Part shown: one piece after another, positions 18,978 to 28,700 of the stretch
Layout: every line of letters starts with the position of its first letter
Numbering within the stretch: the first letter of the stretch is position 1
NCBI GenBank assembly: GCA_016931775.1
Contig: JAFGEC010000549.1
Span: forward strand, 1-46,331
Length of the DNA stretch: 46,331 bases
Direction of reading: 5' to 3'
From: Candidatus Zhuqueibacterota bacterium
Lineage (GTDB): Bacteria; Zhuqueibacterota; Zhuqueibacteria; Residuimicrobiales; JAFGEC01
The notes under the pieces: generated by a model
Told to the model about the DNA's origin: nothing
The model's input: only the letters and a program-made list of their open reading frames with translations
Databases searched by the model: none
Translations under genes and position numbers: made by a program

Positions 18978-19053
18978 ATTCACTCTCCGGAAAAATTTTT
19001 GTGCGTCATGTTCACTGTATAATACAATTTAAACGCACCATGGCGGGAACAAA

Positions 19054-19233
19054 CTATTCTCTCGGGAGAAATATTGAACGGCCTTTGTAGTAACCACAAC
19101 TGGGACATGCACGGTGCGGTAACTTTGGTTGATGACAATTGGTACATTCCGCAACGGTCGGTGTCGAGGCTGTCCAATTAGCACGTCTTTTGTCTCTTCT
19201 CGATCGTGAAATCTTTCTTTTCGGTAATGCCAT
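19054..19233 (-). CDS. rpmF: 50S ribosomal protein L32
   Basis: 59 residues. GAGGA lies 6 nt before the ATG. The protein begins M-A-L-P-K-R-K-I-S-R-S-R-R and carries the zinc-ribbon pairs C30-x-x-C33 and C43-x-x-C46, ending S-I-F-L-P-R-E. The four cysteines mark the zinc-binding type of L32. Its place between the YceD-family gene and plsX is the classic arrangement. Confidence 0.95.
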   Translation of the reverse strand: MALPKRKISRSRRDKRRANWTASTPTVAECTNCHQPKLPHRACPSCGYYKGRSIFLPRE

Positions 19234-19240
19234 AACATCC

Positions 19241-19744
19241 TCAATTAATATTATTATTCTCTTTGAGCTTTTTTAAAACGTCCCATCTGGGATCCGTTTT
19301 TTTCACTTTACAGTGACATTTTTTTACGTTCAAATTTGTACCGCAGCTGGGACATAACCCCCGGCAATCAGGACGGCACAACAGTTTTTGCGGTATACCC
19401 AGTACAAGGGCTTGATGTAATGAAAGCGATAGATCGACTGTATCCGACTTGTCCTTAATAAAATATACGTCATCTTCATCAGCACTCAATTGAGTGTCGC
19501 GCGTACAAACAATACGAACGTTTTCATCAATGGGTTGCAGGAGGTCTTCAAGGCAACGGTCACATACTGCACTTATCCGGGTTTTAAAATTCATTCTGAT
19601 ATAAATATTGTCAGCAACCCTATTTATATCCATATGAACCTCAATCGGATAATTAAAACCCTTCAAATCCAGATCCACAGGTGACACCGTCCGCTTTGTT
19701 TGCGACGATCCCTGCTTTATTTCCGCAATGTTTAAGGTTAACAC
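19241..19744 (-). CDS. YceD/DUF177 family protein
   Basis: 167 residues, with a GTG start at 19744 and AGGA upstream. The DUF177 signature C-D-R-C-L-E-D is at about residue 62, and a Cys-rich tail (C-R-P-D-C-R-G-L-C-P-S-C-G, then C-H-C-K) is typical of the zinc-containing forms. The family is tied to 23S rRNA metabolism and is almost always next to rpmF, as here (7 bp away). First gene of the fatty acid operon. Confidence 0.92.
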   Translation of the reverse strand: MLTLNIAEIKQGSSQTKRTVSPVDLDLKGFNYPIEVHMDINRVADNIYIRMNFKTRISAVCDRCLEDLLQPIDENVRIVCTRDTQLSADEDDVYFIKDKSDTVDLSLSLHQALVLGIPQKLLCRPDCRGLCPSCGTNLNVKKCHCKVKKTDPRWDVLKKLKENNNIN

Positions 19745-19768
19745 TAAATTAATCCTAAGTCGGCCGGA

Positions 19769-19797
19769 AATTTAGCAATAATACGACTAATAGTCAA
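19769..19797 (-). promoter_or_regulatory. Promoter of the yceD-rpmF-plsX-fab operon
   Basis: On the minus strand TTGACT (19792-19797) and TAAATT (19769-19774) are separated by exactly 17 bp and lie about 25 bp before the GTG start. This is a good vegetative sigma70-type match. No FapR- or FabT-like operator is obvious next to it. Confidence 0.65.
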
Positions 19798-19881
19798 GAC
19801 AAAAATGCCATTATAACATGAATTCAGTTCATTTTGCGTTAAAAATGTACATTTTATTCATAATTTCGTATTTTTTGACAT

Positions 19882-20310
19882 TTAATGTTGAATATTATGA
19901 ATAATTTCAGATTCACTGAAAAAATAACCGATCTCCTGTTGCGCGCTTTTTACTGAGTCGGAGCCATGTACCACATTTCGGCGAACGTTCACTGCGTACA
20001 AATACCGTATTGTCCCTTCTGCGGCTTCGGCCGGATCGGTAGATCCCATGAGCTGACGCCAATCCTGAACGGCATTTTCTTTTTCGAGCACAGCCACGAC
20101 ACATGGTGCTTCACCCATAAATTTTAATAACGGTTCATAAAAATCTTTTCCCTTGTGCATTTTATAAAACCCCTCGGCCAGAGGCAGTGTCATTCTGATC
20201 ATTTTCAATCCAATGATCGCAAAACCATTTTCCTCAATTATCGTAATCACTTTACCAAACAGATTCCTCAATAAACAATCAGGTTTAAAAATTACACAAG
20301 TTCTTTCCAT
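19882..20310 (-). CDS. ndk: Nucleoside diphosphate kinase
   Basis: 142 residues, normal length. It transfers the gamma phosphate between nucleotides through a phosphohistidine. The active site N-V-V-H-G-S-D-S contains His115. I-F-K-P-D near the start and the Y-K-M-H-K-G region fit the family, though the N-terminus (T-C-V-I-F-K-P-D-C) is a little divergent. AAGGAA precedes the ATG. It starts 12 bp after the oxidoreductase gamma subunit gene, so it is probably in that operon. Confidence 0.93.
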   Translation of the reverse strand: MERTCVIFKPDCLLRNLFGKVITIIEENGFAIIGLKMIRMTLPLAEGFYKMHKGKDFYEPLLKFMGEAPCVVAVLEKENAVQDWRQLMGSTDPAEAAEGTIRYLYAVNVRRNVVHGSDSVKSAQQEIGYFFSESEIIHNIQH

Positions 20311-20322
20311 ATTGATTCCTTT

Positions 20323-20877
20323 TTAAAATGATGTTAGATATTTTTTACCCTCCTGTAATCCAACTTGAAAGGCTTGAAGATTAATTTCCTCCGTTCCCTT
20401 GGGCACACGTGCTTCTATGGCCGATTTCAGTGCATCTTCGGTTACCACATCGACGATTCCTGCGATAATCCCCAGCGCGACAATATTGGCAAACAACGGC
20501 TTGCCGACCTTTTGCCGTGCCAGTTCGATGATGGGAACCTGAAATATTTTAAAATTCCCCTCCGGAATAGTTTGCACAGCGGCGGCATCCACAATAACAA
20601 CACCACCCTCCTTTACGTCTGCATAATAACGGTCGCAGGCTTCCTGTGTTAACGCCAGCAGCAGATCAATAGATACAGCTTTGGGATAGTCAATCTCATC
20701 ATCCGAAACAATGACTTCAGACCGGCTGGATCCACCCCGAGCTTCAGGGCCGTAGGATTGGCTTTGAGTCGCATTCAAGCCGTCGTATATAGCGGCGGCT
20801 TCGGCAAAAATCTTGCCCGCGAGCACCAATCCCTGGCCTCCCTCTCCACTAAAACGTATCTCATAACGAAAACTCAT
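20323..20877 (-). CDS. korC: 2-oxoacid:ferredoxin oxidoreductase, gamma subunit
   Basis: 184 residues. The family start R-F-S-G-E-G-G-Q-G and the motif Q-S-Y-G-P-E-A-R-G-G-S-S-R-S-E-V are diagnostic of the gamma subunit/domain of 2-oxoacid:acceptor oxidoreductases. It takes part in the decarboxylation of a 2-oxoacid to acyl-CoA with reduction of ferredoxin. It lies 18 bp after the beta subunit. The separate gamma and delta genes and their order match the KorDABC layout; 2-oxoglutarate is the likeliest substrate but is not proven. Confidence 0.9.
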   Translation of the reverse strand: MSFRYEIRFSGEGGQGLVLAGKIFAEAAAIYDGLNATQSQSYGPEARGGSSRSEVIVSDDEIDYPKAVSIDLLLALTQEACDRYYADVKEGGVVIVDAAAVQTIPEGNFKIFQVPIIELARQKVGKPLFANIVALGIIAGIVDVVTEDALKSAIEARVPKGTEEINLQAFQVGLQEGKKYLTSF

Positions 20878-20895
20878 ATATGCCTCTTTTTACTT

Positions 20896-21711
20896 TTACA
20901 ATCCCGATCGACATCGTTCGATCAATTTCCTATATTGCTTGCTGCATTCCGGCCTGTCAATATTCACCAATTCCCCAATCACCGTTTTCCCTTCCAACTC
21001 CCGCTCGCTCATACGCTCTGCTCTGGCACTGGTCACACAGTTATCCTTCTGTTCATTCATCATATCGATAATCGTGCCGCTTTTATTACGACGGCCGAAG
21101 GCAGTAGGACAGGGTGACAGGACTTCAACAACGGAAAATCCGTTTTTGAGTATCGCTTTTTTAATCAGCTTTTCCAACATGACAGTATGGTAGACAGTAC
21201 CACGTGCCACAAAGGAGGCACCGGCAGCCTGGGCCAGACCGGAAATATTAAAAGTATTTTCCATGTTTCCGAACGGTGCCGTGCTGGCCAACATGCCAAC
21301 AGGAGTTGTAGGTGATACCTGACCACCGGTCATCCCGTAAATAAAATTGTTAAATATAATAACCGTCAGGTCGATGTTGCGGCGGGCGGCATGAATGTAA
21401 TGATTACCGCCGATAGCCGTGGCGTCGCCGTCTCCCGTTATCACAATCACATTCAACTCCGGTTTCGCCATTTTGATCCCTGTGGCAAAAGTAATGGCAC
21501 GGCCATGGGTTGTGTGCAGTGTATTGCAGTCGACATACCCCGTTAACCGGCTGGAACAGCCGATGCCGGAAACCATACATACATTCTCTTTTTCCAAACC
21601 AATGGAATCAATCGCCCGAAGCAGGGCCTTTAAAACGATACCGTCGCCGCACCCGGAACACCAGACAAGCGGAAATTTATTTTTGCGGATGTATTTTTCA
21701 TACTCAAACAT
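20896..21711 (-). CDS. korB: 2-oxoacid:ferredoxin oxidoreductase, beta subunit (ThDP-binding)
   Basis: About 271 residues. I chose ATG 21711 because AAGGA lies 8 nt upstream; an earlier ATG falls inside that site. W-C-S-G-C-G-D-G and G-I-G-C-S-S-R supply cysteines for a [4Fe-4S] cluster. The thiamine diphosphate motif starts G-D-G-D-A and ends N-N-F-I-Y-G-M-T-G-G-Q. The gene overlaps the alpha subunit gene by 8 nt, implying coupled translation. Confidence 0.93.
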   Translation of the reverse strand: MFEYEKYIRKNKFPLVWCSGCGDGIVLKALLRAIDSIGLEKENVCMVSGIGCSSRLTGYVDCNTLHTTHGRAITFATGIKMAKPELNVIVITGDGDATAIGGNHYIHAARRNIDLTVIIFNNFIYGMTGGQVSPTTPVGMLASTAPFGNMENTFNISGLAQAAGASFVARGTVYHTVMLEKLIKKAILKNGFSVVEVLSPCPTAFGRRNKSGTIIDMMNEQKDNCVTSARAERMSERELEGKTVIGELVNIDRPECSKQYRKLIERCRSGL

Positions 21712-22840
21712 TGAGCCCATCCTTGATTTTTTGACAAATGAATTCGGGATTGATCGGCTCGCCGTTTATCTGCCTGATGCCGAAAATAGTCGCATCGCCA
21801 TGGGCTGCTGCTTCTACCTCCCGGGCGATTTGTCCCATGTTCATTTCAACCACATACCATTTACCGATGTTTTTTGTCCATTTCTCTACTTTCACGTTTG
21901 CAAACGGCCAAATGGTTATCAACCGCAACATACCGACGCGTACACCTTGTGCACGAAGTTGACGGATAGCATGGCGGCATGAGCGAGCAGAAGAGCCATA
22001 TGAGATAATGCCGATTTCAGCATCTTCCAGTAAAAACTCTTCAACCTGTACAATATCATCCCGGTTTCTGATGATCTTGTCCTGGAGGCGGAACAGCAGC
22101 TTTTCAATTTCCACCGGATCGTTTGTCGGGAATCCGGTCTCATCATGAGCCAAGCCGGTAACGTGATAACGATAGCCGGAACCAAAAGGCGCCATAGGGG
22201 GAATAAGATTTTGGGTATAACGGTATGGTAGATACGCCTCGGGTGCTTCTTGTGGTATAATTCGATCGATAATGACTCGTACAGCCGTATCCGAAAGTAC
22301 AACCTTTTCACTTACATGCGCCAGTATCTCATCCAGCAATAAAATAACCGGTGTACGGTACTTTTCAGCCAGATTAAAAGCCCGTATCGTCAAATCGAAA
22401 ATTTCAATGACACTATAAGGCGCCAGCGCGATGATTTGATGATCGCCGTGGGTACCCCATCGTGCCTGCATCACATCGCCCTGTGACGGAAGTGTAGGCA
22501 ATCCCGTACTCGGTCCTCCGCGCATTACATTCACAATAACGCAAGGTACCTCGGCCATAATCGCATAGCCGATATTTTCCTGCATGAGGGAAAATCCCGG
22601 CCCGCTTGTTGCAGTCATGGCTTTTGCTCCAGTAAGGGATGCACCGATAACCGCACCAATAGAGGCCAATTCATCCTCCATTTGTATAAAAACACCCTCG
22701 GCACAGGGCAGCAGTTCCGCCAATTCTTCGGCGATTTCTGAGGACGGTGTAATAGGATAACCGGCAAAAAACGACAATCCCGCCGCCAAAGCTCCTTCGG
22801 CGCACGCTTCGTTGCCTGTCATGACTCTGATTACATTCAT
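21704..22840 (-). CDS. korA: 2-oxoacid:ferredoxin oxidoreductase, alpha subunit
   Basis: 378 residues. G-N-E-A-C-A-E-G-A-L-A-A-G and A-G-Y-P-I-T-P-S-S-E-I-A-E are the alpha-subunit signature; A-T-S-G-P-G-F-S-L-M and the transketolase-like C-terminal part follow. It overlaps korD by four bases (ATGA) and korB by eight, so the complex is made from one transcript. The Y-P-I-T-P-S-S motif favours a 2-oxoglutarate-type enzyme over pyruvate; this is an inference. Confidence 0.93.
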   Translation of the reverse strand: MNVIRVMTGNEACAEGALAAGLSFFAGYPITPSSEIAEELAELLPCAEGVFIQMEDELASIGAVIGASLTGAKAMTATSGPGFSLMQENIGYAIMAEVPCVIVNVMRGGPSTGLPTLPSQGDVMQARWGTHGDHQIIALAPYSVIEIFDLTIRAFNLAEKYRTPVILLLDEILAHVSEKVVLSDTAVRVIIDRIIPQEAPEAYLPYRYTQNLIPPMAPFGSGYRYHVTGLAHDETGFPTNDPVEIEKLLFRLQDKIIRNRDDIVQVEEFLLEDAEIGIISYGSSARSCRHAIRQLRAQGVRVGMLRLITIWPFANVKVEKWTKNIGKWYVVEMNMGQIAREVEAAAHGDATIFGIRQINGEPINPEFICQKIKDGLNV

Positions 22841-23049
22841 TTTTCACTCTTGTCGTATAAAACGGTTATGGCAAAATCCGGACAGCGGATCTCGCAAAGT
22901 TCGCACGCCGTACATTTGGTTATATCTTTTACATAAGCCTTGCCGTTCCGCATTGCCAAAACATCCGTGGGGCAATATTCCACACAGATAACACAGCCCT
23001 TGCACCATTCCGTTTTTATATGTATTTTAACATTGCTTTTCCCGGCCAT
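22837..23049 (-). CDS. korD: 2-oxoacid:ferredoxin oxidoreductase, delta (ferredoxin-like) subunit
   Basis: 70 residues with two [4Fe-4S] motifs: C-K-G-C-V-I-C-V-E-Y-C-P near residue 16 and C-T-A-C-E-L-C-E-I-R-C-P near 46. It passes electrons from the catalytic subunits to ferredoxin. It lies first in the D-A-B-C order and is joined to korA by an ATGA overlap. Confidence 0.93.
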   Translation of the reverse strand: MAGKSNVKIHIKTEWCKGCVICVEYCPTDVLAMRNGKAYVKDITKCTACELCEIRCPDFAITVLYDKSEK

Positions 23050-23061
23050 TGAGCACCTCGG

Positions 23062-24372
23062 CTATATAACTTTTAAAACATCACGCAGTGTCGGGCTGCC
23101 GATTTCATCCAGTTCATAATACACGCGTGTGAACGGCTTATTGATTTTCAGGATCCGGCTTAAATCGATGGGTGTTCCGATCACCACGGAGTCGCAATCG
23201 GCAGCGTTAATCGTCGCTTGTAAATCAGCAATCTGCCGATCCCCATACCCCATGGCGGGCAGCAGTTTTCCGATGCCGGGGTACTTTTGGAAGGTTTGAA
23301 CCAGCGAGCCCTTTAAAAACGGTCTTGGATCAACAATTTCCGCTGCGCCGTATTTACCGGCGGCGATGACACCCGCACCAAACTTCATTTCTCCGTGGGT
23401 CAGCGTGGGCCCGTCTTCGATGACCAGCACCCGTTTACCGGTTATATTTTCCGCATTAGTGACAGAGATGGGAGAGGCCGCTTCTATAATCCTGGCCGAT
23501 GGATTGACCTGAAATATATTCTTTCGCACCCTTTCGATATTTTGAAAATCAGCCTCTACCATTTTATTCATAACCACATAGTCCGCCATTCGCAGATTTG
23601 TTTCACCGGGATAATAGGTGATCTCATGTCCCGGCCGTAACGGATCGACGACGACGAATAGGAGCGTCGGTTGATAAAAAGGTGTATCATTGTTGCCGCC
23701 GTCCCACAAGATGACATCGGCTTCCTGCTCGGCTTGCTGAAGAATGGCGCCGTAATCTACGCCGGCATACACAACCGAGCCGGTGATAATGTGTGGTTCG
23801 TATTCTTCCATCTCTTCGATTGTACACTGCTGGCGCTCCATATCCTCAATCGCAGCAAAACGCTGCACTTTTTGACGCGTGAGGTCTCCGTAGGGCATGG
23901 GGTGGCGAACGACCACAACTTTATAATTTTTTTGTTTCAGAATTGCAGCGATTTTTCGTGTGGTTTGGCTTTTTCCGCAACCTGTTCGTACGGCACACAC
24001 GGCCACCACAGGCACCTTTGACTTGAGCATGGTTTGTTTGGTACCGAGCAGGCAAAACGTTGCGCCCGACGCATTGACGAGGGATGCCTGATGCATGACA
24101 TAGTCATGCATCACATCGCTGTAAGAAAAATAAACCTGATCGATATGTTCTTCTTTAATCAGCCGCGGCAGTTCAAATTCGGCGATAATAGGTATACCTT
24201 CAGGGTATAACGATCCTGCCAATTCGGGAGGGTATTTTCTCCCGTCAATATTTGGAATCTGGGTGGCCGTAAAAGCGACGACCTGATATTCTTTATTCCC
24301 GCGGAAACAGGTATTAAAATTGTGAAAATCCCTTCCTGCAGCACCCATGATAACGACCCTTTTAAAAGCCAT
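23062..24372 (-). CDS. Cyclic 2,3-diphosphoglycerate synthetase-like GTPase
   Basis: About 436 residues. AGGAGG sits 5 nt before the ATG at 24372, so the longer frame is not used. The N-terminus is Rossmann-like (V-V-I-M-G-A-A-G-R-D-F-H-N-F). A P-loop follows at 129-136 (R-T-G-C-G-K-S-Q-T), then D-G-G-N-N-D and V-V-D-P-L-R-P-G-H-E. These features match the family annotated as cyclic 2,3-diphosphoglycerate synthetase, known from methanogens, whose bacterial members have no settled role. It is the first gene of the kor operon, 12 bp before korD. In this setting it might act in assembly or regulation of the complex; that is a guess. Confidence 0.75.
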   Translation of the reverse strand: MAFKRVVIMGAAGRDFHNFNTCFRGNKEYQVVAFTATQIPNIDGRKYPPELAGSLYPEGIPIIAEFELPRLIKEEHIDQVYFSYSDVMHDYVMHQASLVNASGATFCLLGTKQTMLKSKVPVVAVCAVRTGCGKSQTTRKIAAILKQKNYKVVVVRHPMPYGDLTRQKVQRFAAIEDMERQQCTIEEMEEYEPHIITGSVVYAGVDYGAILQQAEQEADVILWDGGNNDTPFYQPTLLFVVVDPLRPGHEITYYPGETNLRMADYVVMNKMVEADFQNIERVRKNIFQVNPSARIIEAASPISVTNAENITGKRVLVIEDGPTLTHGEMKFGAGVIAAGKYGAAEIVDPRPFLKGSLVQTFQKYPGIGKLLPAMGYGDRQIADLQATINAADCDSVVIGTPIDLSRILKINKPFTRVYYELDEIGSPTLRDVLKVI

Positions 24373-24436
24373 GTAACCTCCTGTTCGTGTTTTCACGTTG
24401 TTTGAAAAAAAAGTACATCAACAAGGAAGTTACGAC

Positions 24437-24453
24437 TCACCGGAATCCGGTGA
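24437..24453. promoter_or_regulatory. Perfect 17-bp palindrome, proximal candidate operator of the kor operon
   Basis: TCACCGGA and TCCGGTGA flank a single A (8-1-8). The centre is 73 bp before the synthetase-like start codon. It may be an operator for a dimeric regulator; as RNA it could also fold as a 7-bp hairpin with a 3-nt loop. Confidence 0.55.
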
Positions 24454-24507
24454 ATTGGGTCCATACACGGACGAAAAGATAAATATTCACAATACAATTT
24501 TGAGTAT

Positions 24508-24524
24508 CAAGACCTAAGGTCTTG
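24508..24524. promoter_or_regulatory. Perfect 17-bp palindrome, distal candidate operator of the kor operon
   Basis: CAAGACCT and AGGTCTTG flank a single A (8-1-8). Its centre is 71 bp from that of the proximal palindrome. On the minus strand a weak TTGATA/AATATT promoter pair (17-bp spacer) begins inside it. The half-site differs from the proximal palindrome, so two regulators are possible. Confidence 0.5.
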
Positions 24525-24532
24525 AATAAACC

Positions 24533-24562
24533 AAAAAAGGCAGAGAATCTGATCTGCCTTTT
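24533..24562 (-). terminator. Rho-independent terminator of dusB
   Basis: AAAAGGCAGA (24535-24544) and TCTGCCTTTT (24553-24562) form a perfect 10-bp stem with an 8-nt loop. On the minus strand the stem ends in a run of six T. It overlaps the dusB stop codon. Confidence 0.8.
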
Positions 24563-25542
24563 CAATATACTGCTGTTGCGAAATGTTTTTGCATAGAGCA
24601 TTGTAATGTCAACAATTCCTCTTTGACAAATTTATATTCCTTGAGCGAAAACACCTTTTGACGAATAGTGGAGGCGTTTGGTATTCCTTTAACATACCAG
24701 GATATATGCTTTCGTGCCAGGAGCAAACCTCGCCGTTCACCAAAAAAATCAACCAGCCTTTCAATATGATCGAGACAAATTTCTATTTTATTATTGTCCG
24801 GCGGTTCGTCAAGCAGGGTACCGTCTTTAAAATACCGTTTAATATGAGAAAAAATCCACGGCCGTCCACGGGTTGCACGACCAGCCATTACGGCATCACA
24901 ACCGGTTTCCAACATCCGTTCAGCATCGTTTACACTTTGAATATCGCCATTGCCGATAACAGGTATATTTACGGCATCTTTTACATCTTTAATGACGCGC
25001 CAATCTGCAGAACCTTTAAATTGCTGTTTTTGGGTTCGGGGATGTATTGCAATAAAGGCCACTCCCGAACTTGCCAAAATTTTTGCAATACTCACTGCAT
25101 TATTTTGGCTCCATCCGCTGCGAATCTTGGCGCTTACCGGTACCCGACTTTTTTTAACGACGGCAGCGGCAATACGGCCAAGTTTTACCAAGTCCTGAAG
25201 CAGTGCGGAGCCACCGCCGCGTTTTACCACCTTTTTTGCCGGGCAACCCATATTGAGATCGATAAAATCCGGTTGCAGGTCGTTCACGATATCGGTGGCG
25301 GCAGCAAGGATTTCCGCATCAGCGCCGAAAAGTTGAATACCCACCGGACGCTGTTGTTGGGAAAACCGGACAATTTCAAATGTTTTTTTATGATCCCTGA
25401 TAAGCGCATCAGCGCTTGCCATTTCTGTGTATATAATATCAGCGCCGTACTTTTTACACACCTCACGGTACACAAAATCCGTCCATCCGGCCATCGGCGC
25501 TAAAATAACGGGATATTTTTTATCACAACCTGCAATTATCAC
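24562..25542 (-). CDS. dusB: tRNA-dihydrouridine synthase (DusB type)
   Basis: About 327 residues from GTG 25542, which gives a family-typical N-terminus with A-P-M-A-G-W-T-D at about residue 15. The frame stays open for 49 more codons to a TTG at 25689, but that stretch resembles nothing in the family and neither start has a good ribosome-binding site. Motifs include N-M-G-C-P-A-K-K-V with the catalytic Cys, K-I-R-S-G-W, H-P-R-T-Q-K-Q, and G-N-G-D-I with A-G-R-A-T-R-G for FMN phosphate. It reduces uridine to dihydrouridine in tRNA. It follows the giant secreted protein gene on the same strand. Confidence 0.9.
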   Translation of the reverse strand: MIIAGCDKKYPVILAPMAGWTDFVYREVCKKYGADIIYTEMASADALIRDHKKTFEIVRFSQQQRPVGIQLFGADAEILAAATDIVNDLQPDFIDLNMGCPAKKVVKRGGGSALLQDLVKLGRIAAAVVKKSRVPVSAKIRSGWSQNNAVSIAKILASSGVAFIAIHPRTQKQQFKGSADWRVIKDVKDAVNIPVIGNGDIQSVNDAERMLETGCDAVMAGRATRGRPWIFSHIKRYFKDGTLLDEPPDNNKIEICLDHIERLVDFFGERRGLLLARKHISWYVKGIPNASTIRQKVFSLKEYKFVKEELLTLQCSMQKHFATAVY

Positions 25543-25711
25543 GGGCGAAATATAATAGTTTTCAAACAGGAAAGCAAGGATTTCTTTTTTCCTTTGCCCG
25601 GAAAACAGCAGATAACGAAATACAATTACTTTGAAGGGGTACAAGTACCCGCATGCAGATTCAAATAACTTTTCTTCATTCTCGCTCAAATCCTTGTTTG
25701 TTTATTTGATA

Positions 25712-28700
25712 CTATTTCATCACTACCATTTTGAGTGTTCTGCTATAGGTTCCTGCTTCCAGCCTGTAAAAGTAAATGCCGCTGGACAGATTGCTGCCAC
25801 TAAAAATGGCGCTATAGAATCCGGGCTGCTTAACTTCATCCACCAGCGTAACAACTTCTCTGCCCAGAACATCGTAAATGATCAAACGGACTTTGGCCAT
25901 CGACACGATGGAATAAGATATAACCGTCTCCGGATTGAACGGATTTGGATAGTTCTGTGATAAATTAAAATCCTCTACGACCGGAATCTCCTGCTCACCA
26001 GCCACTTCGACTTTGATGACACCGGATGGATCGAACCAGGATTCATGGGCGTTCTGCTGGCCGGTGATGGCATTTTTTGCGACAAATTTCAATTTGTTAT
26101 CGGATAAAAATCTTACCTGGCCGTGCAGTCGCGGATCGCTCCAGACCTCATCCTGCAGGACGGCCGCCCATTCGATGGAAGCCTCTCTGTAATTTGAATC
26201 GTTGTCGTGATTCATGATGGCCATACCAAAAACATTATTAATGACGGGAGTGATCGGCCCGCGGCCTTCAACCTGGATGTCCTGCCATTTGACACGCAGT
26301 TCAAGGATATAGCCGTTGGCTGTTTTTGCGCGGGCAAAATCACCATCGGGGGGATTCGATACTCCGGAATAATATCCCGGATCAACATCTTCTTTTGCCA
26401 ATGCGGATAGACTCACATCCACAACACCCGTGGTGGCAGCCTTGCCCGGATCCGGATCAATTTTCAGCTCCATCTTATCGACTTGCCAGTGTTCGACATG
26501 ATTGCCGGACACGACATCGTCCGCAACCTCCTCATACACATAAAGATATGTTTGATCCCATGCCGCCCAGAAAAGTGCCGACAGGTCTTTATTGTTCACC
26601 GGTGCACCATTGTTATTAAAAGCCCGTGCCGGTATATAAATGTGGCCATCGCCATTTCCCGCCAGTGAATGATAAAACGGATCTTTCCGGCCGTCGATTC
26701 TGATATAAAACGGCGTTCCGTCGTAGGGCACGGGATTGGTTTTACCGGTCACGTTGTTGGTCGGAGTAAACTGCAATTTGTTTTTTCCTGAAAATTTGAC
26801 CGTTCCCGTATATTTGGCGGTATTCCATACCCTGTCTGACAGCACCGCAGCCCACTGAATCGAAGCCTGGCGAAAATTTCTGTCATTGTCGTGCTGGTTG
26901 ATCGCCAAGCCGAAAATTTTGTTAACCGAAGGTGAAATTTTCTCATCGCCGATTGTCATCGCTCCCCATTTGATGGCCAGTTCCAAAACATAACCGCCAG
27001 GTATCGTCGTGCGCACCCACTGTTTCTGTGCATCGGGAATGCCGTCTAAATTGTCTTGAAGGACAACACCCGGTGTTTCCAGCCCCAGTGCCGTGAGACG
27101 GGTTTCAAACAGCGATGTCTGGGTGCTGTCTGTCGGCTGGGGATCGATCTTTAATTCAATCTCGTCATCTTCCCAGACATTCGCGCCGTTTCCGCGCAGT
27201 GTGTCGTCCCTGACCTCTTCATAGAGATAAAACCAGTCTTTGTCCCAAGCCGTCCAAATTTTGGCCGAAAGATCAGCATCGCTTGTGGGGATGCCGTTAT
27301 CGTTAAAGGCGTAAGATTTAATCTGAAGGTAGCCATCCGCCGGGGAGGTCAAGGAGTGATAGAAAGGATCTTTTCTGCCGTCAATTCTCATGTAGAACGG
27401 CGTGCCGTCGTAGGGTACGGGATTGGTTTTCCCTGTCACATTGTTGGTCGGGGTAAATTGCAGCTTATTATCGGCCAGAAATTTGACCGTTCCCGTATAT
27501 TTAGCGGTATTCCACACCCTGTCTAACAGGACCGCAGCCCACTGTACTGTAGCCTGACGGTAATTTCTGTCATTGTCGTGCTGGTTGATCGCCAAGCCGA
27601 AAATTTTATTGACCGCAGGTGATATTTTTTCACCGCCGATTGACATCGCATCCCATTTGATGGCCAGTTCCAACGCATAACCGCCCGGTATTATCGTGCG
27701 CACCCACTGTTTCTGCGCATCGGGAATGCCGTCTAAATTGTCTTCAAGGATAACACCAGGCGATTCCAGCCCCAGTGCCGTGAGACGGGTTTCAAATAAC
27801 GATGTCTTGGTGCTGTCTGTCGGCTGAGGATCGATCTTTAATTCAATTTCATCCTCTTCCCAGACATTCGCGCCGTCTCCGCGCAATGTGTCGTCCTTGA
27901 CCTCTTCATAGAGATAAAACCAGTCTTTATCCCATGCGGTCCAGATGTTGGCAGAAAGATCGGCATCGCTTGTGGGGATGCCGTTATCGTTAAAGGCGTA
28001 GGATTTAATCTGAAGATAGCCGTCTTTCGGACCTGTCAATTGATTGAAAAACTCGTCCTTGAGACCATCGACAACGATGAGAACGGATTCGGTCATTCCT
28101 TTGCCAGACAAACCGATTACAAAGGGATTTTCATCCGGATCATTGCTCTGGATTCTGAGAGAGGCATTTTTATTGCCGGCGCTGGCCGGAGTGAATCGAA
28201 TCACAATATTACGAGTAGCACCGGGTGTTAGAGTAAAAGACCCGCCGCCGCTTCTGATATTGAACTCCGATGCATTCATCCCGGTAATGGTCGTGGAGGA
28301 AATATTGAGATTGGCGTTACCGGTATTGGAAATAACTGTTGTCTTCTCCTGCCATCCGCCCACAGTGACGGTTCCATGGTTCAATGAATTCGGATTGGCG
28401 TGAATATCCGGTTCTTTTATCACGGCAGGTGTTGCCGGTATAATCGTGGCATAGGCGAACGGGCCATAACTCCATCCATAACCGGTTGTATAGGGCTTAA
28501 GTTTGAGAGCAGTCTGCTGCGGCCAGGCACCATCAAAATCCGAGACAGCGCCATTCCACACATAGGCGAGCATGCCTATCTTTTGATCAACATCCGTATC
28601 CAAAAAGCTCGCTGCAAGATCAATGGCCACTTCATATTGCACATTCCCGGAAGCAGCGGATATTTTCTGGGTCACACCGGTTGGGGTCGACCAGCTGGTG

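Noticed and set aside
20896-22840. Pyruvate:ferredoxin oxidoreductase as the identity of the kor genes
   Set aside because: Split subunits in D-A-B-C order and the Y-P-I-T-P-S-S alpha motif fit the 2-oxoglutarate type better, though substrate is not proven.
26696-28069. Tandem copies considered as a mobile element or phage-type repeat
   Set aside because: The repeat is in frame inside one gene, with a period of exactly 229 codons and protein-domain borders.
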